NCBI GenBank assembly: GCA_028023455.1
Contig: JAQFVV010000283.1
Span: forward strand, 887,501-951,500
DNA from: Epiperipatus broadwayi
Lineage: Eukaryota; Onychophora; Udeonychophora; Euonychophora; Peripatidae
Length of the DNA: 64,000 bases
Reading direction: 5' to 3'
Part shown: one piece after another, positions 11,417 to 23,559 of the stretch
Numbering within the stretch: position 1 is the stretch's first letter
Layout: each line of letters starts with the position of its first letter
Made by a program: the position numbers and the translations under genes
Notes under the pieces: generated by a model
What the model saw: the letters and a program-made list of their open reading frames with translations, nothing else
What the model was told of the DNA's origin: nothing
Database searches by the model: none

Positions 11417-12779
11417 TCTTTTTTTTGAACTTTCAGGGTACTCTGGCTTAATAAAAAATTTAGTTTGTTTTCAGGATTGAGTAAGTATCTAGCTGACAAA
11501 CTTTATAATCATCATTTTGGGTAATGAGGTTATTGAATTATTAATATGCAGAATCAGACTAACATCGAATGTCTAATCAATAACAGCTATTATGGATTAC
11601 ATTGTATTATGATAGAAATTTAAAGTATAAATAAATTATTTGTAAATATGAGAATAGTTTTAAATAGTATGTTTACCAATTAAAAATAATAGCTAGAAAA
11701 TTGTCTATTTTTTCTATCTGGTTGTAATTTAGACTATCTGGTATCAGAGAGCTTGGCTGGTATAATCACATGTGTAGGTTGTCATGATATTTCCTTATAA
11801 TAAATACTAATTCAGCATTATGTATGCATTTGTTATATTTGTTATAAATAATGCCAATTTATTAAGCATTTAAATTAATGTTATTTTATAAATGGGAATT
11901 ATAAAATTGAGTTTACTGTTGTAATATACTTGGCTTATTTAAATATTCTCTTCTACTATTATAGTGACTTATGGTTTATTTGCAAGATTAGACTGTCAGA
12001 AGAAAAACGCTTCATTTTTTATTGCCTTGTAATTTAGACTCTAATACTATCTAGTATTGCTAATTAACGGCATATATAGACTGGTCCAATTTCTGTAATA
12101 AGTGCCAAATTTAATATTATGCATTATATATATATACTGTAACCATATGAGTTTAATGGCATACAACAACATAGTAGTGTGTGTGTACATATATATATAT
12201 ATATAAAGTTGAAAGAAAAAGTAGAAATAAACAGTCAATTTTTTGTAGATATTTTCTACAAGTACACTGGAATAATAAGGGATGAAATAATTTTGAATTT
12301 TAAAATAAAATTTTATTATGAAATGAACAGTTACAAAGTTCTAAATAAATATTTTTATCAAATTCTGATTTTGAAATTAAAACAAGTATGTTTTATGCTG
12401 AAATAGATCTACTGATAATTGTAAAAATCCAAAATCTTTTTTTACTTAAATCTGTATAACATTTTGTAAAATTTCTACTATCTATTTTAGAAATCTTTTT
12501 TAAAGTAAAGCTTGTAGATCATACTTTTGATAAAATTCAAAGTTGCTTTTAAAAAGATTAAAAGTACATTAAAAAATTGATAAAGATAGTAAAAAACATT
12601 CTTGAGTTAATGAATTTTTTCCACTCCATCCTATCTATAAAAAGGATTGATAAAAAGATTAGAGGGAGTTGGTTAGTTGGTTTTCCTACAATTCTTAGGA
12701 ATAATTGGTTTTTAGAATTGAAGAACAATAATGAAATAATTGAAGGCAGGACAGTGGACCCAGATGTAGCTACTAGTTC
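11417..12779. other. AT-rich DNA with short AT/GT microsatellites
   Basis: Simple repeats occur at 12123-12136 (AT) and 12172-12206 (GT then AT). The small frames on both strands at 12558-12815 are antisense shadows of each other; neither shows a known motif. Confidence 0.45.
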
Positions 12780-13900
12780 ATGATAGTGGTTTGAATTCAC
12801 ATGAAGGAAGGTCAATGTCCAGCATTGTAATGGTCAGAAAATGTGTGACTCGTAAACATAGTGCAGAATTCGACCACCATACAGAACAGCAGCACCATCG
12901 AGTAGCGAAGCCACCCGTGGTACTGAGTTCGAACATAGTTTATCGGTTCCACAATACAATCCACGAAACAACGCATCTGATGCAACATTAGTAAATATTT
13001 CCTTAGGCACGGTGGTCAGGGATATGCAAGAGACTCATGATTTTATTCTCGAGTTAGCCAATAATCAAACTAATATTAATTAAACATTCATATTTACATA
13101 ATCGAGGAAATATTATATAGAATGGGTATCGAATAAATGAAATGTAAATGCAGACATATAGTTTAAAATTATTTATTAACACATTTTAATAAAACAATCT
13201 AACAATATTTTATGGACTAACAGCTTCAGTAGCGGGATTTGCGACATGATTATATTTTAAAGAATACATTTATTTATTTAGACATTATTTTATATTGATG
13301 ATTTCAGTAGCGGTATTTCCGATACTGTAATGTATACAAAAGGAATACATTTATTTGAAGGCGTAATCTAGCTACCTAAAATTCTCGAGTGAGTATTTCT
13401 AATGCATGCCTAGAGGGATTTATACCTTTGCAATGCAAGAGTCTAAAGTAAGATTTAAGAGTAGCGGTGGACATATATTTATTTAATTAAAATATTTATC
13501 TTATGACTAAGGGCAAACATTTATTTGAGAGTGAATTACGAAGATAATGCAGAGGTGGAGTGATATATAGAATAATAGAATTGAGCAAAGGAACATGTGG
13601 CATGCTTTAGAAAGGCGTTATGGAGTGGCAGTATATTGAAACTGCAATGCCGTGAATGGGTTTATAAGAGTATCGGGCTGGTCTCTGCCATCGGCCCGAC
13701 GAAGTAAGGTGTCACATAAGCATAACCAGGGACAAGCGGTCCGTGTCGCAGTTTTGCCGGCTGGCTGTATGACATTGTCAAGTCCTATGGGAGCACCCAT
13801 TATGCCCACTTGTGTAGGATGACTGGGGTTAATTTCAACTCTGAAGAATCTGGAAATTTCATGGCGTAATGGGTCATCGCGTCTCTAAAACGTAACACAT
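12780..13900. other. GC-richer unassigned region with spaced TTCAGTAGCGG repeats
   Basis: Base composition is clearly less AT-biased than its surroundings, especially 12830-12990 and 13610-13880, with several CpG sites. A motif, CTTCAGTAGCGGGATTTGCG, recurs about 85 bases later as TTTCAGTAGCGGTATTTCCG, each followed by a TACATTTATTT stretch. A third weaker copy (AGTAGCGGTGGACATA) follows near 13460. Frames at 12791-12991 (plus) and 13618-13809 (minus) have no recognisable domain. It could be an unknown transposon, an LTR region or a regulatory island. Confidence 0.35.
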
Positions 13901-14481
13901 GTATAACGTACAAATAATTAGGATGAGATTTAAATAGATTTCTAATTCAGCCCTACATTATCAACATTTACTAAAGAACGTTGGTGACTCTCAAAGAAAT
14001 GTAATTTTTTGGAATTATTCATGACAATTTAATAAATACAAAACAGATATAAATTGGGAATTATTGTAACTAATACGTGAGCCATTTGCGTTGTAGACCC
14101 CTGCATTACAATAAATGAAGCCTTGAATGCGTGTCGATTTATATGACAGTTAAGTTATTAAAGAAAGTAAATATTAATGAAAATTTGACACGCATTCATT
14201 GTTTTAAGCGATCATAGATTTAAACTTTGAAAATTGAAATAATTATGAGCATGCAATAATTAAATAATAACTATAGATAGAAATGTAGATTATAGAAATA
14301 TGCACCCAAGAAAGACAGAGTGAGGTAAGCTAGATTATTAGAGAAATTTACATATTAAATTAATTATTCAGTTTTAGTTATACATATGGTAGTTTTACAT
14401 TTTATAATTTAGATAAGTAGTATGAAGAAAAGCTATAGCATATTATTAGAGTACTCTAGAGTTTGAACACAGACAGGTACC

Positions 14482-14681
14482 TGTTTTATAAGAAGTTTTA
14501 ATTCCATTAATTTAGCAGCAAAAAGTTCACGAGTGGCAAGTCTTTCTTGTATTTAGATATTCATTTAATTTCATGGCGGCAGCAGCTTTCTCATTCATTT
14601 CAGGCAGCAGATCTTCATGGTGAATTTATGACAGGCAATGAAAGTTCAGCATCCGATAGGCCATCTCCCGATGGAGAATAA
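14482..14681. other. Coding-like block, strand ambiguous
   Basis: Both strands look codable. Plus: a good acceptor (T-rich tract then CAG) at 14603 leads into AADLHGEFMTGNESSASDRP, then SPDGE and TAA at 14679-14681, a possible terminal exon. Minus: RLATRELFAAKLMELKLLIK then Q precedes a CAG/GTACCT donor at 14481, and HEDLLPEMNEKAAAAMKLNE lies in another frame further upstream. Complementary codon patterns make one strand a shadow of the other, and I cannot decide which. It lies 800 bases before the candidate exon at 15458, in the same GC-richer neighbourhood. Confidence 0.25.
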
Positions 14682-15457
14682 TCTAGGTGCTTTACTCGGT
14701 CATACCTTGGCAGGAACAAATTATTTTTATTATTTTTGGAGACTCTCAGTGATCGAGAGCAAAGCTAAAGTTTAAGTGCATGTCTCCAGCAAGTCTAAGA
14801 TGGCCTCTTTTTTAATCTTGATCTCTCACGTTTTTGTTAAGGTATTTTTAGGTTCTACTTAATCTGCCCTGAGGATAATCAATGCATTTAGTTGGTTTTT
14901 AATTAAAGAAAGCTGCCGTTCTATTGTTTACATTTTACATTTACTAATTAATTTTGGGGAATTTTTCTTTAATTAATCTATTATCTATCACTGACCGATG
15001 CTTTTAAATTTCAAAAACAAAAAGGGAACATAAGATTATTTTAACTTTTAATTAAATATTACATCAGATATTTTTAGAATTATTATTAACTGAAATTTAA
15101 ACAAAGCAATAAATACGAACTTTATAATCCAAAATAAATGATTAAAATTATACAAAATTATATAACTAAAAGAAATCTAAATTATATTATTTTATCCCTA
15201 TTTATTGCCTTTAATTTGAGATCGAAATGTGTGCGTGTTTATGCTGAATTCTACATATATTTATACATTTTTAATATTGTTACACACACAATTCGATATC
15301 AAAAAGTTTAAATTTGGGCGGGATAGACCGGTCAGTGAGAGATGACAGAAAAAGGTGAAACTTAAGATTCGAATACGAATCTTACTGTTTCAGCATTCCA
15401 TAGTCACAAATGTTTTCTAAAAAACAGTTTGCTTGCCTGAAGTCTATACAATCATAG

Positions 15458-15628
15458 ACAGAAGGGAGATCACTGCATGACAACAGTTACCTGGGCTATA
15501 CCTGTACCAATGATGACATCCAGAGAATCCATCAGCTTGCTGAAGAATTGGTATACATGTACTGCTGTGTCTGTACACAAAGAACCACAGATAAATGTAC
15601 CACATTGCTTTTATATAAAGTGCAGCTG
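15458..15628 (+). CDS. Candidate internal exon of an unidentified host gene
   Basis: This is the best host-exon candidate in the window. It is 171 bases, exactly 57 codons, open from an acceptor (ATCATAG) to a strong donor (CTG then GTGAGT). The third codon positions are markedly richer in G and C than the flanks (for example CTG CAT GAC AAC AGT). The protein contains LHDNSYLGYTCTNDDIQRIH, then QLAEELVYMYCCVCTQRTTD, then KCTTLLLYKVQL. An in-frame TAG lies at the acceptor itself, so the frame cannot extend upstream unspliced, which supports splicing. I do not recognise the family. The cysteine cluster (CCVC...C) might bind metal but could equally be structural. No other exon of the same gene was found with confidence. 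Confidence 0.45.
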
Positions 15629-15985
15629 GTGAGTTGTTTTAAATAATTCATTTAAAGTGACATTTTAAAAATGATAGATATATAGAGAACAATATTATTT
15701 TAAATTGTTTATTGAGAAAAAAGATGTTTAAAATATATATTTTAAAAGTAAAATAAGTAAAATAATTTTTGCTTTAATTAAAAAAACAAAAGCTAAGAGT
15801 AAAAAATTAATTCATTGATGATCCTATTTCTAAAAAGAAGAAATTGAAAAAAAAAACAAATCTTTTTAGATTTGATTAAAAACATTAACCAACAGTGACT
15901 TATTAGGGGAGAGACTTTTGTGAATGATCAGGGAATTGATACTACCTTTTTAAAGAAAAAACTTATGAGAGAATTTAATAGCTGA

Positions 15986-15988
<3 letters not shown>

Positions 15989-16030
<42 letters not shown>
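15989..16030. repeat. AT/GT microsatellite
   Basis: About 29 bases of AT followed by about 13 bases of GT. Confidence 0.95.
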
Positions 16031-17962
16031 CAATGAATCTATATTTTCAATATTGAACTAATTGTGAAGAATATAATTTTTAATTTTATTTTGATAAATT
16101 AAAATATATTATAAACATCAGCATGCACATACATTTCTATGCATACACACATAAATATTAAATTTATCATTATGTATTATAAGAAAGAAAATGAATTTCA
16201 TTTATATGTTAATCAATTATTATACCTTGCTTCTGTGCAATGATATACATGGGCTTTATATAAACCTAATATGAGGTATCTGTACAATTAAAATGTGATA
16301 TTTTAAAATTTTATTAATAGTTTATGGCAAGTCAAATATGTTCAGAAATTATAATACCTCATGAATGTGTGCATATTTCAGTGTGTGTCATGTAGACATA
16401 TGTAAATTTAATCATTTTTTATTAAATGACTATTCAAATATGTTCATTTTATATGATACCACCCCTCTGTGCAGATGTAGAAGGTATTGTAAATCACAAG
16501 GTGATAACTTAAGTTTTTTTATGTTAATCAAAATCAGAAGCCTTAATTCATATGTATATAGCTGTATAGTGCAGACCTTAAACTTATATTTTTTGTTAAA
16601 ATTATTTCAGTGACTAAATTCTAAATATTTTTAGGATAGCATGTATTGATCATCTCTTGTTCACCATAACAGTTATAGAGCTTGGGTTCTCTGAGCTAGA
16701 CTTATGAATAATGTTTGATTATATGAAAGAGGAGTATATTAGTGTGTGGTCATCCAGTTGATAAGAATCCTGGATTGGTGTGAAGAGTATATTTTTTAAA
16801 GTCCATGCACCACATTGTATTTTAGTTTAGTCTCAATTAAACATTAAGTTTATAGGTGGCCAGTACATCACCGGTACTAAATGGTCGGAACAGTCATGAT
16901 AATCTGCATGTTAAATATTCCAGCATTATTGTTCTTATAGTTATATATTCTGATGGATGACCACTTAGTTTGTGCATCCAGATTATATTTAAATAATTGC
17001 CCCAAGCTGGAAAATGCTAAATAGTTGGCCTAGCCTACCATAGATCTACTTCAAATCCAGTCACTAGATTGCTGTTGATTTATTTTGATTATTGATCATT
17101 CATGATGATCAGTGACTTATACTTATTTATAATGCTAGTAAAGTTTTATTTAATTATATTTATAATTACTCTAGTGAGTTAACTGGGCTGATCTCTCAGG
17201 GTTTTAATGATCTCTCAGTTTATTCTTTGTATATTTTATATTAATATTGATAGTTAATTTTATATGATTTACCATCACCCCAGTTTCAACCCCAAAAATG
17301 GTTGTAGGATTACAAATATCACCAACTTGTGGAACCTCTATTTCCATACTGTTACAAACTAATAAATATAATGGTAATGAACTATTATTCAGGCTTTCAA
17401 TCTGCAGAAGTACTTTCGGTTAATTCCTTAACCCTTGTCAACTGCTGTTAAATTCAAAAAACAAAACTAAAACAAATGTCATCAACTCAAATCCAATGAA
17501 TCCCGAATTTTAATGTTAGCAGCTTGTCTATTAATTATATTCATTTTATTCCTATTTATTAAAATTGCATTCTTAATTTTTCTTTTATATATGTATATGC
17601 ATGCATTTACACATATATTATTGATGTTAATTCAAATATTTTTACAGATAAAATATGATTGTTTGATAGGAAAATGCATAACTATGATTTAACCTTTGTG
17701 GTGTCAAAAATTCTGTTTGGCTGAGTGAGGTAAAACTCTAAACTTTTGATTGGTCAATTACAGAATCAGCAGTAAAAATATATTCATTTTTTAATATTAT
17801 ATTCATTTTAATTTCATTTGTAAAAAGTATATTAATAATTTGTCAGATTATGAAAGTGAATGAAAGTTTTTTCAAAAATAAATTTCTATTTATAATTATA
17901 AAAATATTTAATAGCAGAGAACCAAAAAGATCATTCTTAACCTATTACAAAGTGTTGTGGAC

Positions 17963-18040
17963 ATAACTGATTTCTTTCTCAATTTTATGTTGTGTAAAAG
18001 TATAATTGATTTCTTTCTCAATTTTACATTGTGTAAAAGT
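17963..18040. repeat. 39 bp direct tandem duplication
   Basis: Two adjacent units, 17963-18001 and 18002-18040, share TGATTTCTTTCTCAATTTTA and TTGTGTAAAAGT with about three differences. Confidence 0.9.
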
Positions 18041-20749
18041 AAATAATTTTTACTAAAATCTTAACTATTTTTCTAAAATAATTTTATTTTCACCATATTT
18101 TATCTAAATAATTTATAACATGTCAAAAATACTTTTAAAATGTTTTAAAACTTTCATTTTCATTTTCAAAATCGAAACAAAGAAGTTGGAGTGATGAAAA
18201 TTATTGACAAGCGGTCTCTTTTGACTACTATGAGCAACAACCAATCAAGGCCTAAGAAAGACTGCCTTCTTCCATTGTTAAAACATAAATTTGAATATTA
18301 TTGATTTTTTACTTGTAAAATAATTTCAGAAAGGGCAGCATCTTATGGTACTTTTTTAAAGCTTTAAAATGACCATAAATTCACTATGGTAATGTCAAAA
18401 CTGATGGTTTTCAACCTGCTGGAAGCCGTGTACATCTATGATCAGCCACTTCTATATAAGGGTTAAAGCTATCTTAATTAAAATTTTCAAATGCCTGACC
18501 AAAGTGTTGGTCCACTTTATTTCTGTTATATCATATATCAAAATACTTGTGACAATCAAATAAAATGGTTTATAGTTTAACAGTCTACCCAAAATCCTAT
18601 TCTAAGAATTTGAGTGAGAACAGGTTATTACCCGAGCTTCGAGTAGGTATATTTATGAGCATGGAATGTCCTATCTCAGGTGCCAATCTTATCAAGTAAT
18701 AAGAATTATATCCCTCAAAAACAAAAGAAAAGGTTCTAGTGGACCTGTTTGGATATCTTATCCAGACTAGCTCAGTCTCAGGGTCTGGGAGACAATGTCT
18801 ATCGGGAGAATGAAGCTGAGGTTATCTTACAAAGAAACTTCATTTATATAGTTTTATAATTTCCTTATCTGCCCTACGAATCTTATTATTTTATTTCTTT
18901 TAGAGATATACAGTAATGAATATCAGTAAGCTTTTATAAATAATAACCCTGAAATTATAAGAATCTCGTAATTCAAATAAATACACAAATTATAGCTTAA
19001 AATTCTAATATATATTAATACACATATATACTATTAATAACTCAATCATACGATCCAGTTACTCCAATACATATATATATATTAATACACATATATTAAT
19101 ATTGCAAACTACGACTCATTCATTCCGATACATATATATAATATCAATGTACACATTCATGAAAGAGTGCAACTATGCATCAGAGTTGTATTTATTAAAT
19201 AATTTAATCTATTTTCTATAATTTTTTTTTAATTTGGAACAAAGTCCATATTTCTTAATTTATTATTATATGTTCACTTAATATATATAGAGAAAGTCAA
19301 AGTTACCTCATTTGAAAGCGAACGTTTGTATATTTAAGGCTGATGATCTGTAATCTTACAGTATTACAACAGTGACTGTTTTAGCAAAAGTTGTCAGTCT
19401 GAAAGATTATTAAAGATTCCATATCATTTACACATATGATAATTCATCCTAGGTGTTAGGTAGATGATTCAATAGTTGAAGGCATGAAAGTTCTTGTTGT
19501 TGGGAGTTCCACGATCACTTCATTTGCTTGAAATAGACATCAAAATCTCCAAAGACAAAGATCATTATGGTAGGCAGGTCACAAACAGTTATAGACTGGC
19601 TGGTTTAATGAATCCACATGATTCTTCTACCCCAGCATTATGATGGAATCCATTCTTATTAATTTTTATTAATTAATCAAATCAGTTTATGAAAATTTAA
19701 TTTCCACGCTTCTTTCCCTCTAATTGGTGCTTTTCCGAATCACCACAAAATCAAAAAATATATACAGTTCTTTTCTTTTAACTCTCTTTCATCTCACTTT
19801 TTTTTATTTATATGCTGATGACCATATCTCAGGAATGCTTTTAGCTTCCATTATTCCAAAATACTAAATTGGCCAATTCTTGGAATTCCGATGACAAGTG
19901 TCATTAATAGAAATCAGCCCAATTTGCAATTTCTTTTATTATTCTCCAGTCTTATATTTTAATTTGCTTTCGTTAAGAAATATGCACTACAAAGGACATT
20001 ATTTCAATAACTATAACTTACAATATTAATAAACAACAAGATATATAAAACAAAAATATAAAAATACAACTCTGCAATAACCGCTTCTCTTCACATACAA
20101 ATCTCTAGTAATTAATTCTATGCAACATCACAACAACACGTGTAATAAATATATATGTATATGTTCATGTCTTTAAATGGTTAATGTATTTCACTCACAC
20201 TCTTTTGTAACAGGATTTAAATGTATATCTGTACATTTTTTCACATCTATTAATTTAATACATAATGACCATTGCAATAAACACTCTTTTGTAATCATTA
20301 TTGCCTTTTACTTCCTTTAGTACCAGTATTCGAACCCAGCTACTTTTACAATAGAAAAATTAATATTTAGCTATCATTTCCATACAGTTGTAATGCACTT
20401 TGTTCCAAGCATTCTCTTTCTTATTATATAAGCTAGTATTGTTTGAAAATGGAAAGATTGACAAAATGAATTTAAACTAAAAATCTATTTTTACATTTTA
20501 CATAAAGCTCTGAAGATGGTACACTGCGGTCCTACAGAACATTAATAACATTTTACCTTAAAATTTTTATACCTACTATCTCTTTTGGTAACCACCAGAT
20601 ACTTTGATAATTCACCAAGATTAAGACAGTGCAACAGGAGAAATAGAATACCCTAATGATTATTTTAAGCATTCAATAAATTTAAACAAAATAATTTTAA
20701 ATCTTATACATGTAATTTTCTGCCAAGTAGTAATATATATATATTTCTA
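18041..20749. other. AT-rich DNA, nothing firmly assigned
   Basis: 18610-18830 and 19320-19640 are somewhat less AT-rich. The second contains a short plus-strand stretch, VEGMKVLVVGSSTITSFA, ending in a stop, with no family assignment. Around 19020-19140 there are imperfect repeats of ATACATATATATATTAATAC. No gene or RNA is supported. Confidence 0.35.
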
Positions 20750-20945
20750 TAAGAGATGACAATAGATGAACAGTTGAAATCTTAAACTAGATTCCAAACG
20801 ATTTTAAAATACCTAGAAAGTGACCACATGTGAGATGGATGGATAAAATAAGAAGTGTGCTGAAGTGAGGTGGAGAAGAGAGGTTAAATATTGGAGATGG
20901 TTTGAACTTGGAGGGACCTATTTTGCAATGGATTGATGATGGCTG
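20750..20945 (+). pseudogene. LINE 3' fragment, ORF2 C-terminus
   Basis: Matches the fragment at 27841-28240 segment by segment: RDDNR, IEILN-like VEILN, then PHVRWMDKIRSV, followed by the shared 3' tail GGAGATGGTTTGAACTTGGA and TGCAATGGATTGATGATG. Frames are broken by stops. This is the 3' end of the same non-LTR family, 5'-truncated. Confidence 0.65.
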
Positions 20946-22690
20946 AAAATGAAACTTTGGCTAATAGATGAATATATTTTACTGATAGTGTCTTATAGAA
21001 GAGATGTAGTAAAGCATTTCATCAATACCAAAAGCTATTCTGAATTTAATAATGGCAAATTATTTGCATTGAAATATCGTAATTTAGAAGTAGTCAACAT
21101 TTTTTGAGGCTTTTCTGTATAATTGAAATTTTTGCTGCAATAAACTATATCAGGGTCTTTATTAAGCATCAGTTTTTGGTTTGAATTCCAGACAAAATTT
21201 GAAAATATTTTCACATTCCAATTTTTTTTTTTTAATTTTTATTCCATGGCCAACCCAGATGACATTTTCTATTGATTCGTAAATAGTACTTAGCACATCT
21301 TAGCCATAGTTTAAAATAATGGTGAAAAATACTTAAAAGTTCATCATCCAACTATCATCCAATCGCGTGAGTAATTCGTTGTTTTTATATGAGAAGCTTC
21401 TTTAAAAAGTTTTTGCTCTGAAGTAAGTTAACTAAAAATAACCGAAATTCTTTGAGAATACATAACAATGAACCACAGATGTGACAGATAAGATTCGTGT
21501 ATTCCCATCTCCAGAATCCACTGCTTTATGAATGGCCAAAATCTAAAGAGAGTAATGAATTATTTAAATACTGTTTTGTTTTTTTGGTGTAAAAAGGTTA
21601 TGAATAATAATTGTCAATATTTATAATTTATCCATTTTGTCAACTTTTAAATTTAAAATTATTTTTGAAAGATTTATTTTCAAACACCGCCCTTCCCCCC
21701 TTTTTTTATTGAATTACTCTAGTAATATTGGATTACTCTAATAATTCAATTACGTATAAAAACTCTAAGAGTATGATCCATTTTTTTTTCTCAATACATT
21801 TTATAAAAATATTCCATTTACTGAAATCATTTCTTTCTATTGAGTTTTTAATATTTAAACATTTAAAAGATTTTAACTTAAGAATTAAATCAATTAACCA
21901 GCGAAGAATCTTTTTTTTTTCAAAAGCGCTATACACACACATACGTATATATGTGTGTTTCGTCTATGTATTGATATACATAAAATGATCTATATTTTTT
22001 TTTACTTTACACACACATACATATGAATGTGTGTGCGCGCATATGGTCAATGGCATATCGGCATTTATAATAACATATACATTCCATTTTTTTTTTTGAA
22101 AGATAAGCGCATGCCTGAAGTCTAGCCGTAGTTAACATTTTATTATAGAATTAATAATAGCATAGGATACTACATAATTGAGCACAATAGGAGAGTAATT
22201 AGCTTGAAAGCTGAAGGGTCAAATATCATGACATTCTGAGCAAGTAATCATTTCATTACTTTATTGTCATACTAAATTTTATAAAATTAACTCCATTTGA
22301 GTTTTGTTATATATGGATTTAGATTTGATATATATTAAAGCACTCTACTTCAAAGAATACAGCTAGCTATTGGCGTTATATACAATAATAATAAAATTAC
22401 CCATAGAATAATGACTTTGGGGCAGCTTTTAAATAAGATTTAAAGTTGTACAGTTTATTAGCATTATATCATAGTTGTTGAAACCTTTTGTTTACTATAC
22501 TTACAGTATATCATCAAAAATAGAAGAAAATTTAAACTATTATGCTACTTTTGCATATATTTAAATAAATCACATGACATAAAATAAAATATATTTATAT
22601 AAGAGCAGCAATTATATATATAATAAAAATAATAATATAGAAAAAAATTTGTCAGCAAATATTTATCTTTGCCCTTTTTAATGTGATGAA
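20946..22690. other. AT-rich DNA, nothing assigned
   Basis: Contains T-rich runs and CA/TG-rich short palindromes around 21938-22045 (ACACACACATACGTATATATGTGTG-like, interrupted). Open frames at 21728-21988 (plus) and 21733-21942 (minus) are shadows of each other without motifs. Confidence 0.4.
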
Positions 22691-22847
22691 ACTATTTAAA
22701 GCTTCATGCGATGCGATGCTCTATGGCTTCTTTATCGAAGTCAGGAATCTCTCAAACACTATGACCAGAAAAACCTGTTGCTACCTTACCTACCCTTTCT
22801 ATTCCCCAATCTCAGTTTTCCCCATATTTTCTCTATCCTGCTCCATC

Positions 22848-23540
22848 CTATTTCCACAACATCAGCTTTGTCCACTCTATGGCTTTTATATCTAGATCTC
22901 CCTTATCTTTTTCCAAACCCAGCATAAAGATCAATAACCCACTTTCTGTATATTTATTCTCCCACAACTTCATTATCTGTATCCTTTCTGTCTGTAAGCA
23001 TTTGTATTCAATTAACAGATACCTAATATTTTCTATGCCTTCCTTACATAACTTGCAGACTAAATCACTCACATTTCTCCATTTATGTGTATATTCCTTT
23101 GTTGCTAATAATCCTGTGTGAGCCTTAAAGAGTAGACTACTTTCCTTCCTATTATTTTAAATTAACTTACACCCAATATTCTGTTTATATATATATATTA
23201 CTCTCCACACTAATTCTCCATCTCTCAAACTTTCTATTTTTTATTAATGCATCTATTCTATCCAGTCTTTGCCACTACAATACTCAACATTCCTCCTAAC
23301 ACAATCATTTCACCCTTTGTACAAGTAGTATTTATTCAAATCTTCTGCAAACCCTACTACCTTTCTCATCCATTTTGTTCCCTGCCCTTTAATTGTAACC
23401 AAATTAAATACTATTTTTGCTATTCTCTTATTATTCATAAATTGCAATCTACTAAGCATTTTTATTTTGCTTTTTGCATCTCACATATAAAAACTTGGCC
23501 ATCCCATTTTTCTTTGAACTCTTTCCTTTGCTGCCCATAC
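22848..23540 (-). pseudogene. LINE reverse transcriptase C-terminal relic
   Basis: Minus strand. From about 23470, an open frame reads MLSRLQFMNNKRIAKIVFNL then VTIKGQGTKWMRKVVGFAED, typical of the region after the polymerase core of some non-LTR elements. It is followed, after broken frames, by RKESSLLFKAHTGLLATKEY and a zinc-knuckle remnant, VCKLCKEGIENIRYLLIEY (22848-23072). There C6 and C9 are kept, but the expected His (residue 18) and Cys (residue 23) are both Tyr. The copy is non-functional. It is a different family from the LINE at 27841. Confidence 0.65.
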
Positions 23541-23559
23541 ATTTGCATCTAATTTCTTC

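Noticed and set aside
14125-14197. Inverted repeat GAATGCGTGTC / GACACGCATTC
   Set aside because: A perfect 11-base pair of arms but isolated, with no element structure around it; may be chance or an old hairpin.
16735-16985. Foldback-like GGTCATCCAG / GGATGACCAC with a faint TTGATAA...GAAGAG hammerhead resemblance
   Set aside because: Too diverged: no CTGANGA box, no clear stem II, arms only partly pair.
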